DNA from: Rutpela maculata
Lineage: Eukaryota > Arthropoda > Insecta > Coleoptera > Cerambycidae
Direction of reading: 5' to 3'
DNA length: 64,000 nucleotides
Assembly: GCA_936432065.2 (NCBI GenBank)
Contig: OW386285.2
Span: 102,057,869 to 102,121,868 of the forward strand
Shown here: piece by piece, positions 32,350 to 43,101 of the stretch
Position numbering within the stretch: the stretch's first letter is position 1
Layout of the letters: the number at the start of each line of letters is the position of its first letter
The notes under the pieces: generated by a model
What the model was told of the DNA's origin: nothing
Databases searched by the model: none
What the model saw: the letters and a program-made list of their open reading frames with translations, nothing else
Made by a program: the position numbers and the translations under genes

Positions 32350-32525
32350 GACAGCAGGGATGCATTAATAGTAATGAACAAAGTTCAAACTTGCTCGGAC
32401 CTTCGAACTTTTGTTGAAGAAGCAGATAGCAGAATTATAATCCATCTCTTCCATGCTGCCCAGTAGGGCATAACATGCCTTATAGTGCTATAAAATGACA
32501 CTGATGTTGTTCTCATCCTTCGATA

Positions 32526-33257
32526 TACAGCATGTCCTCCGATTGAGTTCGCTGTAGGTGAAATGGATAAAAAAAATTTGAATTTTTTTTTCATATTTGG
32601 AGATTTACCCCTGCTTATCTAAAAAGTAATTTTGGGTGTACTTTTGTTTTTTTTAAATCATGTAGGCCATGTCAGGTAAGCAAAAACGAATTTCATGTTA
32701 GGTAAAATACCTTTTCTGTAAAAGATACGGGAAAATACCATTAAGGTAAGTTATTCAGATGAAAAAGTTATAGCCCTATGCAAAATTTCAAGAACATACG
32801 CCTACTTTGATGATTTTGATTTTTTCAATATAATTGCATTTTACGAAAAAAAAAAAATAGTATGCCAGTTTACTAAAGTGTTTGATCTAGTGCATAATGG
32901 AGTAAACAATTTAGTTAACCGGCAACAATTTTTTCTTTTCGTAAAGTGCAATTATATTAACAAAATCAAAATCATCAAAGTAGGTGTATGTTCTTGAAAT
33001 TTTGCACAGGACTATAACTTTTTAATCTGAATAACTTTCCTTAATGACATTTTGCTGTATCTTTTACAGAAAAGGTACTTTACCTAACATGAAATTCGTT
33101 TTTGTTTAACTGTCATAGCCTACATGAGTTTAAAAAACAAAAGTACGCCCAAAATTATGTTTTAGATAAGCAGGGTGAATCTCCAAATATGAAAAAGAAA
33201 TTCAAAAATTTTTTGTCCATTTCACCTATAGCGAACTCAATCGGAGGACACGCTGTA
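32526..33257. mobile_element. Palindromic MITE (TA target) inside copy 2
   Basis: Ends TACAGCATGTCCTCCGATTG and its mirror at 33257. Almost the whole 730 bp folds into one hairpin centred near 32850-32900. TA flanks at 32524-32525 and 33258-33259. Frames such as 32385-32594 (-) and 33102-33473 are chance readings across it. Confidence 0.8.
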
Positions 33258-33338
33258 TATTTGAACTATTCAGTAACGGATTGCAAGAATTGTGGATCAA
33301 AGTGGGAGGGGGTAATAAAATGCGCAATATGCCTCTAC

Positions 33339-33934
33339 CACGAACTTCATAAATTAAACTGGACCTCAGATAAGGTCCAAACGCTGACACCCCCCATGCT
33401 GGCCGCCATGATAGGTTTTCAGATCCGCCTGTCGAATTATGCAATTTGTCAATCACTGCTGCCAACCTTCTAGACATTAAAAATAATGAAAACAATGTTA
33501 TGATTATTATATCACAGGTATTTAATTGTTGCAAAGTTTGGAAATTAGACGAGTTGGTCAACATGTGCAGTGAATTACAAAAGTACAAAGGCGATGTTGT
33601 CAGATTTAATCTAGTATTATCCCGTTGGTTGTTGATAGGCAAATAATTGCCAGATTTTAGAAATAATTTTAATAAAATGAGAGTATTAATGAGTACTTCT
33701 GATGATAACTGACTCTAAATATTGTAGTAATCTCACATTATGAATAAATTTCTTGTTATTAGAGAAGATGAAGTATCATTTTGGGAGAAAAGTATTCAAG
33801 TTTATTGAAAATATAAAACATTTGGCAATGCGCTAAGCTGACAGCCTATCATGGCGACCATAGTAAGTGGTGTCACGAGCTTTTGTTTGGGATATGTGCG
33901 TTGTGAAGTCCAGTTTAATTTATGAAGTTCGTGG
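33339..33934. mobile_element. Inverted-repeat MITE with CCTCTA duplication
   Basis: Ends CCACGAACTTCATAAATT and GAAGTTCGTGG. Arms of about 85 bp (33339-33422 and 33840-33934) surround a unique middle. The 6-bp CCTCTA occurs at 33333-33338 and 33935-33940. Removing one copy plus the element restores the MPLHTLG reading. Confidence 0.75.
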
Positions 33935-34930
33935 CCTCTACACACACTTGGGAGGCAACTAGGAGCTGCACATTGCAACACTAAGGCCCACATACTTACA
34001 GGTTGTGATGTCACAAGTAAGATTGGAACAAAACCATCTGCACTAAAAGCATCGTCAGAAACTTTACTACTTCGATTTGCAAAAGATAATACTCTGCCTG
34101 AAGCAGGGACCGAAACCGAAATTAATTTCGGTTAATTTCGGTTAGGGTTAAATAACGTATACCATTTTCAGTTTTCATAGCAGCGAAAATTTGATTTATT
34201 TGCGGTTTCGGTTGCCAAGGCAGCAACAATTCGGTTCTCGGTTATGGTTTCGGTTTACAGATCCGCGGCAATTCGGCTTCCGCTAGAAAAAATTAGGAAT
34301 TACGGGGCGGTTTTTGGTTTCGATTTCGGTTTTTGGCTTTTTACTTGCCTTTTACCTTATATACACTGTAAAAAATGAGGGAAAATTTACCGTCGTTACG
34401 TATAAAATTTCCATGTAATTTTACCCGCAAAGAGAGCGGAAAATTCCATTTACCAGGGAGGATTACCGGTAAATAGAAATTTTCCACTCTCTTTGCGGGT
34501 AAGGTCTCATTACAATTGGGGGTAAGTTTACACGCAACGACGGTAAATTTACTATGGAAAGAAAATCCTGTCTGGATAAGAGGCAATTTTATTACACCAT
34601 CGTGATGTAACAAAATTGCCCCTTATCCAGACAGGATTTTCTTCCCATAGTGAATTTACCATCGTTGCGTGTAAAATTACGTAACATATTGCCACTTGAT
34701 GAATTATGAACTCTTGTCTTGAAATAAAATAGTAGTTTACACTTAACAATTTATTCACAGTTAAAACTTTACATCGCCGATACAGACTGAATTACAAATC
34801 CTCGCTTATACCTTTTTACCGCGCTGGCGACTTTTTTTAGGGTATAAGAAAGTTTCTATAAAACACATATAAAACATACTTACATCTAAAATAGTAAATA
34901 CCTTACCTAAATATATTACATCATCCTCCC

Positions 34931-36131
34931 CTACAAACAATTTTTCACGAAGGTAAAAATCGATCTGGTTTTTTTTAGAATGTTCCTTGGTCTTAAATTT
35001 CGTGAAAAATTATTTATGCCAGAAGCACTCGGTGTACTATCATCTAAATTAAAACTTTGTAAAAAATCATTTTCCTCATTTATCTGAGTATTAGAATATT
35101 CACTATCAATTCTTCGAGGGGAACTTTCAATAGTATTAGAGTTATTAATTATGCTTTGCCGTTTTGTTGAATGCAATCTGTCACTACTACTACGTAATAT
35201 TTGATTCACATGTTTTTTAATTTCCAAATCATTTTGTTTATTTGTTGTTAAATAATTTCGATTACCTAAAATTTTAGTAATAGTGGCAGGTTCCCATGTT
35301 GGCTTTTTTCCTGTAGAATATTCTCTAGTAAGAACCTCATCTCCTACCTCAAACGTTACATTTCTCTTTCTTCTCTAATTTTGTATTTGCTTTTGTTGCT
35401 TTTCAAGAACACAATTATTATTTATTTTAATCTAAACGAGATCTTAACCTTTTTCCTAATAAAATTTTTGCCGGACATTCCCTTGTAGTGATATGTTCTG
35501 TATTTCTATAAGTAAACAAAAATCTATTTATAATCAAATTTGTATCCAGATTTGGATTTTCGGTTTTTGCACGTGTAATAGCATTTTTCATAATTTTTAC
35601 TGCATTTTCTGCAGCACCATTGCTTTGTGGATGATATGTAGCAGAAGTTATATGTTTAATTCCGTTCATCTTTAAAAAATGAGAAAATTCCTCTGATACA
35701 AATTGTGGACCATTATCTGTCACGATAAGCTTTGGTAAACCAAATTTTGAAAAAATTTCTCGCAATTTATTTATTGTGGAAATAGCTGTTATATTTTTCA
35801 TTTTGTAACATTCAATTCATTTTGAAGTAGAATCCACTAATACTAAAAAATAGTGATTATACAGTGGGCCAAAAAAATCTAGATGTAACCTTGACCAACA
35901 CTCAGTAGAATAATCCAATGGTTTCAATACACTTTTTTCTGGAGTTTTACTAAATTTTTGACAAATATTAGAACTTTTTACCAAATTTTCGATATCACTA
36001 TTAATGGATGGCCACCAAACATAAGAACGAGCTAATGATTTTATTTTTACAATTCCCATGTGAGATTCGTGTAATTCTTTTAAAATTGAATTACGATATT
36101 TATCTGGAATAACCACCTTATATCCCCACAT
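34931..36131 (-). pseudogene. pol: Gypsy integrase and Pol C-terminus
   Basis: Minus strand: the zinc region HESHMGIVKIKSLARSYVWW with NICQKFSK (second Cys of the CC pair replaced), the core LDFFGP, IVTDNGPQFVSEEF and HPQSNGAAENAVK (the D-D-E triad), then GKRLRSRLD. After a frame change comes LTREYSTGKKPTWEPA and a tail ending RNLRPRNILKKT. Frameshifts at about 35810 and 35425 inactivate it. Confidence 0.8.
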
Positions 36132-36199
36132 GAGACATCCATGTTCAACACATAGTTCATTCTTATGCCTAACATATGGTAAAAAGTCGTATGACTATT

Positions 36200-37306
36200 T
36201 TTTGTCTATTTTTCCAAATGATCTTTTTCGGTCTTGCCTGAAATTAATATATCATCAATAAAAACTACCACACCGGGAACATTTGCAAAAATATTTTCTA
36301 CAATTTTCTGAAAAATACTAGGGCCACTAGTTATACCATAAGGTAAACGAGTATAACCAAACAAACCTTTATGTGTAGAAATCGTTAATAATTTTGTAGT
36401 TTCGGGAGTTACTGCTACTTGCTGATAAGCTTGACTTAAATCAATTTTGGAAAATGTAATTCCACCCTGTAATTGTGCAAATAGATCATCTATTCTGGGT
36501 AAGGGATAACTTATATTATCCAGAACCGGATTCAGGGTGACCTTAACATCCCCACAAATTTCAATTGACCCATTAGATTTTAAAACCGGCACGATTGGGG
36601 TGGCCCAATTAGAATATTCCACTGGTTTTAGAACTCCCAATGAAACCAATCTATCAATTTCAGCTTCAACCTTGGCCTTAAGTGCATATGGTAAAAGCCT
36701 ATGTTTAAAAAATTTTGGAGTTGCATCAGGTTTCACAGTTAAATTTAAGGTATGATTTTTTAGTAATCCCAGCTCATTATCAAAAAGTTCAGAAAATTTA
36801 TCGCACAAATTTGTCACTTTATCCAGGGTTTTCATTGAGCTAATAGCAATTATACTTAATTTTAATTTTTTCAAACTATTTCTACCTTTTTTATAACATA
36901 AAATTCTAAAGTGTCAAAAATATGATTGAATTCCAAATTTAGCATAATTTTTCCCAGTGGAGAAAATGAATGTCCAACATAACCTTTTAATTGTATATCT
37001 GAAGGAAGTAGTTTTTTGTCTGATAAATTATTTAAATAAAATTGTTCAGATATTGCTGAAAATGCAAAACCAGTATCAATTTCAAAATTAAAATACTTAT
37101 TTTCAATTTTTAATCTAATCTTTGTTCGATTTTCATTTATGGTTATTTTATTATTTCTTTCGAGATGGTAAAAATCTTCAATATTTAAACAATCTACATG
37201 TGTTTCAATAAGAGAATCCATATTATTTAAGTCATCTAATTCATTTTCCACAAAATGGCTTCTTTGTATATTTCTTCTAATTTCTTGATCTTGTCTACAC
37301 ATAGGG
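36200..37306 (-). pseudogene. pol: Gypsy protease and reverse transcriptase
   Basis: Minus strand: after CRQDQE comes a protease with the catalytic FEIDTGFAFSAIS (near 37080), then KFFKHRLLPYALK, VEAEIDRLVSLGVLKPVE, a degraded INKxR-like block, FSKIDLSQAYQQV, LFGYTRLPYGITSGPSIFQK and the catalytic VFIDDIL near 36255. The frame breaks between 36871 and 36880 and the coding stops at DHLEK. Thumb and RNase H are missing. Inactive. Confidence 0.8.
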
Positions 37307-37307
37307 G

Positions 37308-38414
37308 CAGGCGCGCAGCCAGGGGGGGCCCGCCCCCCCCCAAGCCGTCTTCCATGAACCAAAAAATAAAGAAGCATAATCACTATTAGTACAAATAGTT
37401 CCTTCAAATTAGGAAATATTTAAGAAAATTTTCCCACAGTTATGAGACCTGTAAAAAGTTAAGTATTTGGGTTGTCTAAATATGATTTTTACCCATCGCA
37501 GTTCTAAAAAAGGGTGGTTTTTGAGAAATATATACATATATATGAATTTTAGCGTTTTTTCGTCTTTTTCCCTATATTGAGGAAAAACTACGCATTTTGG
37601 TGAAAAATATCAAGAAAGCAAAGTAGTAGAGCATAAAATTTCCTACAAGTTTTGTCTCTAACTTTTTTTTTTGAATTCCGCTTAGTTTCGTCGCTAGAGG
37701 GCGCGAAAGAAATAAATATACATATAGACTTTTGCGCCTTTTTTTAGATTTTGAGCCAAAATTATGCATTTTTATGAAAAATTACATGAGATCAAAGTTG
37801 TCGAACATAAAATTCACTATCTTTGGTTCTAGTTTTTTTTTTTTTTCATAGAAATATATATGTTCTACTTTGATCTCACGCAAGTTTTCATAACAATGCA
37901 TAATTTTGGCTCAAAATCTAAAAAAAAAGTGCAAAAGTCCATATGTATATTTATTTCTTTCGTGTCCTCTAGCGGCAAAACTAAGCGGGATTCGAAAAAA
38001 AAATGGTAGAGGCAGAACTTATAGGAAATTTTATGCTCTACAACTTTGCTCTCTTAATATTTTTCACCAAAATGCATAGTTTTTCCTCAAAATAGAGAAA
38101 GAGACGAAAAAACGTTAAAATTCATACATATGTATACATTTCTCAAAAACCACCCTTTTTTAGAACTGCGGGTAAGGTGAAAATCATGATTAGACAACCC
38201 AAATACTTCACTTCTTACAGGTCTCATAACTGTGCGAAGATTTTCCATAAAACAGCAATTTTTTGACTAATTTGAAATTAATATTTTGTAATTAATGCCA
38301 ATATTATCTAGTAGAGGAATCTATACACATCCGTTTTCCGAAAAGTTTTCCTCAACCTCTGGGGAGGCCGGTTCTATTGCCCCCCCCCAGATGAATTTTC
38401 TGGCTGCGCCACTG
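37308..38414. mobile_element. hAT-type palindromic MITE in the gypsy element
   Basis: Ends CAGGCGCGCAGCCAG and CTGGCTGCGCCACTG. The 8-bp flanks CATAGGGG (37300-37307) and CATGGGGG (38415-38422) differ by one base. Arms of about 380 bp (37430-37830 and 37855-38245) are near reverse complements. Removing it rejoins the Gag sequence GHLAPM to CRQDQE. Confidence 0.85.
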
Positions 38415-39200
38415 CATGGGGGCTAAGTGGCCCTTAACCCCGCACTTGTGACGTACACACTCTCGAAAATGACACTTACTTGATTCGTGATTTTCCCTAC
38501 CGCACACATTGCACCTGCGCCTCTGGTGAGATCTGGCCTGTGGATGAAACCCCCCATGACTTTGACTGGAAGTTGATCTTGCCCTTGCAGAGTCGCTGCC
38601 TCTGAACTGCTCTTTTCTACCCTCACTAACGTGATACATGCTGCTGCTGCCTGGCCCAATCTTTATTTTCGCAAAATCGGTCTCATTTTGAGACTGCTCC
38701 TTTCCTAACGCAATTTCCAGCACTTTCTCAAATGCAACGTTCGGTTTTTCTTCTTTTAAACGATCTTGAATAGGGCCCTTACCCATTCCAAGTATAAATA
38801 TATCTCGCAAAACCACAGTAAGTTCGGTATCAAACTCGGCATTACCCGCTAAACATTTTAATCTAGTGGCAAAGTCCATAACAGATTCATTTTCCGAACG
38901 CCTTGCACTATAAAATTTAATCCGTTCACTGTGAAAAGAGACTATAAGGCTAAAATGTTTATCCAACAGTTTTTTTAGTTCGGCAAAAATTTTACTGTCC
39001 GGAGCATTTGGCATACACAAATAGTTTACTAGTTTATAGGTACGCTCACTTAAGGAATTTAGTAACAAATCCTTTTGGATGTCCTCCGAAATCTTATTTA
39101 TTTTAAAATATTGTTTTAATTGAATTAAAAATATGTTCCAATCACAAGTTACATCATCAAATTTATTTAAATGTCCGATATAACTGGTTGCATTAGCCAT
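38415..39200 (-). pseudogene. gag: Gypsy Gag (interrupted at its C-terminus)
   Basis: An ATG at 39200 opens a capsid-type protein (WNIFLIQLKQYFKIN, KDLLLNSLSERTYKLV, DFATRLKCLAGNAEF, LRDIFILGM), followed by a Ser/Arg linker and two CCHC zinc knuckles: CNVCGRENHESSKC and CHKCG-like CVRHKCGVKGHL. The chain is cut after GHLAPM by the insertion at 37308-38414. It is related to the gag of K02A2.6-like elements. An intact copy would continue straight into the protease. Confidence 0.8.
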
Positions 39201-40122
39201 ATTGTCTTAGCTTACCCAGATATTTCCTCACTAATTTGATATAGTCTGTATATTTTACTACCTTTTTAAAACAAAAACCCTTATATATTTTGATACCATT
39301 TCTATTTATGCATATTATAATGCCAAAAAATATGTTCGTGCACTTTATGTTATGACGATTATAGGCTTAATTATTACTTCTTATTAATTAACACTCCGTA
39401 ACACTGATAAGTCACTTTTTTTCTCGTCGCCAATGTAACATATTGCCACTTGATGAATTATGAACTCTTGTCTTGAAATAAAACAGTAGTTTACACTTAA
39501 CAATTTATTCACAGTTAAAACTTTACATCACCGATACAGACTGAATTACAAATCCTCGCTTATACCTTTTTACCGCGCTGGCGACTTTTTTTAAGGTATA
39601 AGAAAGTTTCTATATAAAAACATACTTACATCTAAAATAGTAAATACCTTACCTAAATATATTACAATTACCCCCAATTGTAATGGAATTTTACCTGCAA
39701 AGAGAGTGGAAAATTTTTATTTACCGGTAATCCTTCCTGGTAAATGGAATTTTCCGCTCTCTTTAAAATTACATGGAAATTTTACACGCAACGACGGTAA
39801 ATTTACCCTCATTTTTCACAGTGTAATCTTTATAATGGACGAACCGACTGGTTTTCACCATACAATTTAGTATTTCTACATCATAGTTTAAAGATTTGAA
39901 TCTTAGATTTCAACCATATTTTTTTAACTTTAAAGTCGTAAGTACGGTACGGATTTCGGTTTCGGTTTCGGTCCCTGGTCTGAAGAAACACTTGACAAAG
40001 CAGAGAAATATCTTGTTCAAGTTTTACATCCATCATCAACGTGTAAAAAATACGATGAACTTCGTTATTCATTACACAAGCGGATACACATATTAGAGCT
40101 ACCACCCACATCTTTTTCAATA

Positions 40123-40707
40123 ACAGGTCTACAAAAAAAAAAAAAAATCTGCTCCAAGGACTAAACCTATCATGCCATAAGTATTTTTGTGTGCTGTATC
40201 CGAATTTTCAATTAAAAAAAAATTTTACCGCGTAGATTTCGAGTAAATCCCGGTTTTTATTGCCAAAAAACCGAATTTTGACGATAAAAACCGAGATTTA
40301 CTCGAAATCTACGCGGTAAATTTTTTTTTAAATTGAATATTCTGATTCAGCACACAAAAATACATAAGGAATGATAGGTGTAGTCCTTGGAACAGAATTG
40401 TTTTTTGTAGACCTGTGCACAGATCTACAAAAAAAATGTCTGTTCCAAGGACTAAACCTTCATTCCCTATATATTTTTGTGTGCTGAATCCGAATTTTCA
40501 ATTTAAAAAAGTTTTTACTGCGTAGATTTCGAGTAAATCCCGGTTTTTATCGTCAAAGTACGGTTTTTTGAAAATTTTTGACGTTTACTCGAAATCTACG
40601 CGTAGAAAATTTTGTTAAATGAAAATTCGGATTCAGCACACAAAAATACTTAAGGCATGATAGGTTTAGTCCTTGAAGCAGAATTCTTTTTTTTTTGTAG
40701 ACCTGTG
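40123..40707. mobile_element. Two tandem palindromic units (MITE dimer) in copy 2
   Basis: Units 40123-40420 and 40426-40707 each begin ACAGGTCTACAAAAAA or its mirror and fold around a GTAGATTTCGAGTAAA-type core. The pair is flanked by TA (40121-40122, 40708-40709). Removing it restores the coding order of copy 2 by comparison with copy 1. Confidence 0.8.
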
Positions 40708-41364
40708 TAAGAAATGGACATATCCGAAGATGCTTTTTTGTTTTACGGGAATGCTTAAACCTATCACAAAGCAATTTTCCTGATACAAACCTGCAGCTGA
40801 CAGATTATGGATGGTGCAAAGATGCAAATGGTGTGCTAAAGCCTGATCTGTGCCTTAACAAAATGCCTTCTGAACTATTAATACAGTGCAGTTGTACAGC
40901 ATGTGCTACTAGTAGGTTTAAATGTAAATTGCAATATTTGACATGCAAATGTGGTGAACAATGTAAAAGTTGAGAAGAGAAAAAAGTATGTTAGTTTTAC
41001 ACTCACTTTTCCACGACAGAGTTTACTTCTGTGTCTATAAAAATGAACTGCAAATATAATAAAATTTTGTAGTGTAAATATCACTTTCCAAATGAAATAT
41101 TGTATTCCACTTTTGTTCATATTTTTATTTAAAATCCAAAATAACTGATTTTCTTTAATAAATAGCCGTCAGGCAACTGCACAAACCATCTTAATCGATT
41201 CCTTGACCTTAAAAACATATACTTAGACACCTAAATGATGAGTATGACTTCGCAGGAGCAGAAATATATACAAAATAAAATCGATGTCGGCCATTTGGGA
41301 AAATGGCGTCTAATACACCCGGTCCAGAATATGGTGATCTACCCAACTTTTTCTGACTCTCCTA

Positions 41365-42393
41365 TACAGGGTAGACCATTAACAATAGGCCATAGTTCAA
41401 GGGTAGATTCTTTGGACCAAAATATGAGGATCTAACCAAACATGCTTTAGTAAATTGTTGCTGTGGAAAAAGATATAGGATGTCAAAATTGTAATTTTTG
41501 TTTCTTTTTTTTTTGCAATATCTCAACTATCTCTTGACCGATCTTCTCCCAATTTGGTAAGGGAACACTTTTTAGGCTAAGAAACAATAATTTGTGTATT
41601 ACATTACGCCAACCCATGGAGGGCGCCTCCTGAGCTATACCTGATGATGAATATTTTTTCTCTTTTTTTTTTACGAAACGTAGTGGCACTTTTGACTAAA
41701 GAATCTCATGCAGGAGTCATTTCTACGTAAAAAAGTCACACTTGATAGAACTTGGTAATTCCAACCGTTTTCGAGAAAACTGCCGTATAGATCTCAAAAA
41801 TTCTTTGAAAACGAACCCAATTTGAGGAAAAATTGTATTTATTGAAAAGTGTGCTTTACTTCTGTCAAAATGTCAAACTAATGAAATTGTACGTAAATAA
41901 CGTCACCAAAGCATATTTTTCAATAAATACAATTTTTCCTTTTCAAATTAGGTTTGTTTTCAAAGAATTTTCGAGATCTATGCGGCAGTTTTCTCGAAAA
42001 CGGTTGAAATTATCAAGTTCTATCAAGTGTAACTTTTTTTACGTAGAAATGACTCTTGCATGAGATTTTCTAGTCAAAAGTGCCCCTACGTTTCGTTAAT
42101 AAAAAAAATCATCATCAGGTATAGCTCATGTGGCGCCCTCCACGGGCTGGCGTGATGTAATACACCAATTATTGTTTCTTAGCCTAAAAAATGTTTCCTT
42201 GCCAAATTGGGAGAAGAACGATCAAGTGGTAGTTGAGATATTGCAAAAAAAAAAAAGAAAAAAAATTACAATTTTGACACCCTGTATCTTTTTCCACAGC
42301 AACAATTTACTAAAGCATGTTTGGTTATATCCTCATATTTTGGTCCAAATAATCTACCTTTGAACTATGGCCTATTATTAATGGTCCACCCTG
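41365..42393. mobile_element. Palindromic MITE (TACAGGGTGGACC ends) in the right arm of copy 2
   Basis: Ends TACAGGGTAGACCATTA and mirror TAATGGTCCACCCTG. Almost the full 1029 bp forms a hairpin centred near 41875. TA flanks on both sides, and the copy 2 terminal repeat continues after it. Confidence 0.85.
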
Positions 42394-42470
42394 TATGTAT
42401 TTCACTAGATTCTGTTGGTTAGACAAATCAGTACTAAAATTTTTACGGGACTGCAGTACAAGGACAGGAC

Positions 42471-43101
42471 TATATTAATGTTGTCAACGTTTTCGGGAGT
42501 TTGTTTTCGTTGATTTTCGGTTGATTTAGCATCTCGAATCCAGAATTCATTATTAATACTATTTCACTGATTGCAAAACATTTATAAAAGAAGGAGATCC
42601 CCAAGTTGACCGGTATGTATGTTTTTGCTTGTACACTATTAATACATTATTAAACTCTTCATATGAAGATTTGTCTCCGAGTTTCATGTTCACAACTACA
42701 TACCTATTCGATTGTTGTTTACGATTTACCTACATATTTTGAAGTCATGTAACTGATAGTCGGCACTACCAACAGCAATGCTTTTGGTTTACAGAAACCG
42801 GCGCGGCACTGGCAGGCATTGGTCTATATTTCGGGTGCCGTTACCAACAGCGAAGACACCGTCAAAAATAAAGGCACTATTTTTTTCATCAAAAGTATAT
42901 CAGGATTTCTGTCTTGACAATAGTGTCAACTGCACTCCGTATATAATTTTCCCTCGTCGTTTCTTAATTATTATTTTTTTTAGGATGACAACCCTGTATA
43001 TTTTTCACTAAAAGTACATCAGGATTCTTCCCTAGCAATCGTATTAACCACATGTCATATATTATTGTCCTCTGCCATATTTTCATTAAATTTTTTTAAG
43101 C
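42471..43101. other. Unannotated sequence
   Basis: No gene recognised. Two related ~80-bp segments near 42885 and 43003 share a TCA-TAAAAGTA-ATCAGGATT-type block, suggesting an old repeat. Confidence 0.4.

Larger units (their letters stand above)
34681..39666 (-). mobile_element. Ty3/gypsy retrotransposon, degenerate, short LTRs
   Basis: LTRs of about 233-240 bp (34681-34920 and 39434-39666, sharing AACATATTGCCACTTGATGA and CTAAATATATTACA). Flanks ATTAC (34676-34680) and ATTAC (39667-39671) suggest a 5-bp duplication, with the first T of one LTR lost. On the minus strand a TTGGCGACGAG primer-site-like sequence follows the 5' LTR, then gag, protease, RT and integrase. Most of RNase H has been deleted and a hAT-type MITE sits at the gag-protease join. 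Confidence 0.85.
34364..39823. mobile_element. CACTGT-ended palindromic MITE, opened by a gypsy element
   Basis: Left end CACTGTAAAAAATGAGG, right end mirror CATTTTTCACAGTG, with TA at 34362-34363 and 39824-39825. The MITE parts are 34364-34680 and 39667-39823, which themselves are palindromic (GCAAAGAGAG-GGAAAATT, TTACCGGTAA). The retrotransposon at 34681-39666 lies between them. Confidence 0.8.
34104..39977. mobile_element. hAT-like element, opened by further insertions
   Basis: Ends CAGGGACCGAAACCG and CGGTTTCGGTCCCTG. The 8-bp flanks GCCTGAAG (34096-34103) and GTCTGAAG (39978-39985) differ by one base. Many TTTCGGTT words lie inside both ends. The 8-bp duplication and CAGG...CCTG ends fit hAT. 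No hAT transposase remains; the interior is 34364-39823. Confidence 0.8.
32350..40974 (+). pseudogene. CXC-type transposon protein, copy 2 remnant (split by four insertions)
   Basis: Coding pieces in order: EEADSRIIIHLFHA and NDTDVVLILR (32390-32523); ELFSNGLQELWIKVGGG (33262-33330); MPLHTLGRQLGAAHCNTKAH, ILTGCDVTSKIGTKPSALK, LLLRFAKDNTLPE (to 34103); LDKAEKYLVQVLHPSS (39990 on); NGHIRR-type and LTDYGWCKDANGVLKPDL (40708 on); a C-terminal Cys cluster from CSCTACATSRF to CKCGEQCKS and stop at about 40974. Point mutations and stops exist (for example after HAAQ). It supplies the middle block that copies 1 and 3 lack. The EEAD, DTDV and TGCD--SKIG motifs resemble FEN/XPG-type nuclease active sites in order and spacing style; that function is inferred. 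Confidence 0.6.
32350..42470 (+). mobile_element. CXC-type DNA transposon, copy 2, opened by nested insertions
   Basis: Pieces of one element collinear with copy 1 lie at 32350-32525, 33258-33338, 33935-34103, 39978-40122, 40708-41364 and 42394-42470. Five insertions separate them: 32526-33257, 33339-33934, 34104-39977, 40123-40707 and 41365-42393. The protein reading resumes across them, and each has flanking duplications (TA, CCTCTA, 8-bp, TA, TA). The right inverted repeat ends near 42470 with GTACAAGGACAGGAC, matching copy 1. The left end is lost at the LINE junction. Confidence 0.8.

Noticed and set aside
32385..32594. Minus-strand frame near copy 2
   Set aside because: Antisense of the EEADSRI region joined to a MITE arm.
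33102..33473. 123-aa frame as a novel protein
   Set aside because: Spans the right arm of a palindromic MITE, a piece of copy 2 and the next MITE.
37303..37407. Pro/Gly-rich N-terminus on the protease frame
   Set aside because: It comes from reading into the end of the hAT-type MITE; the true upstream sequence is the Gag zinc-knuckle region.
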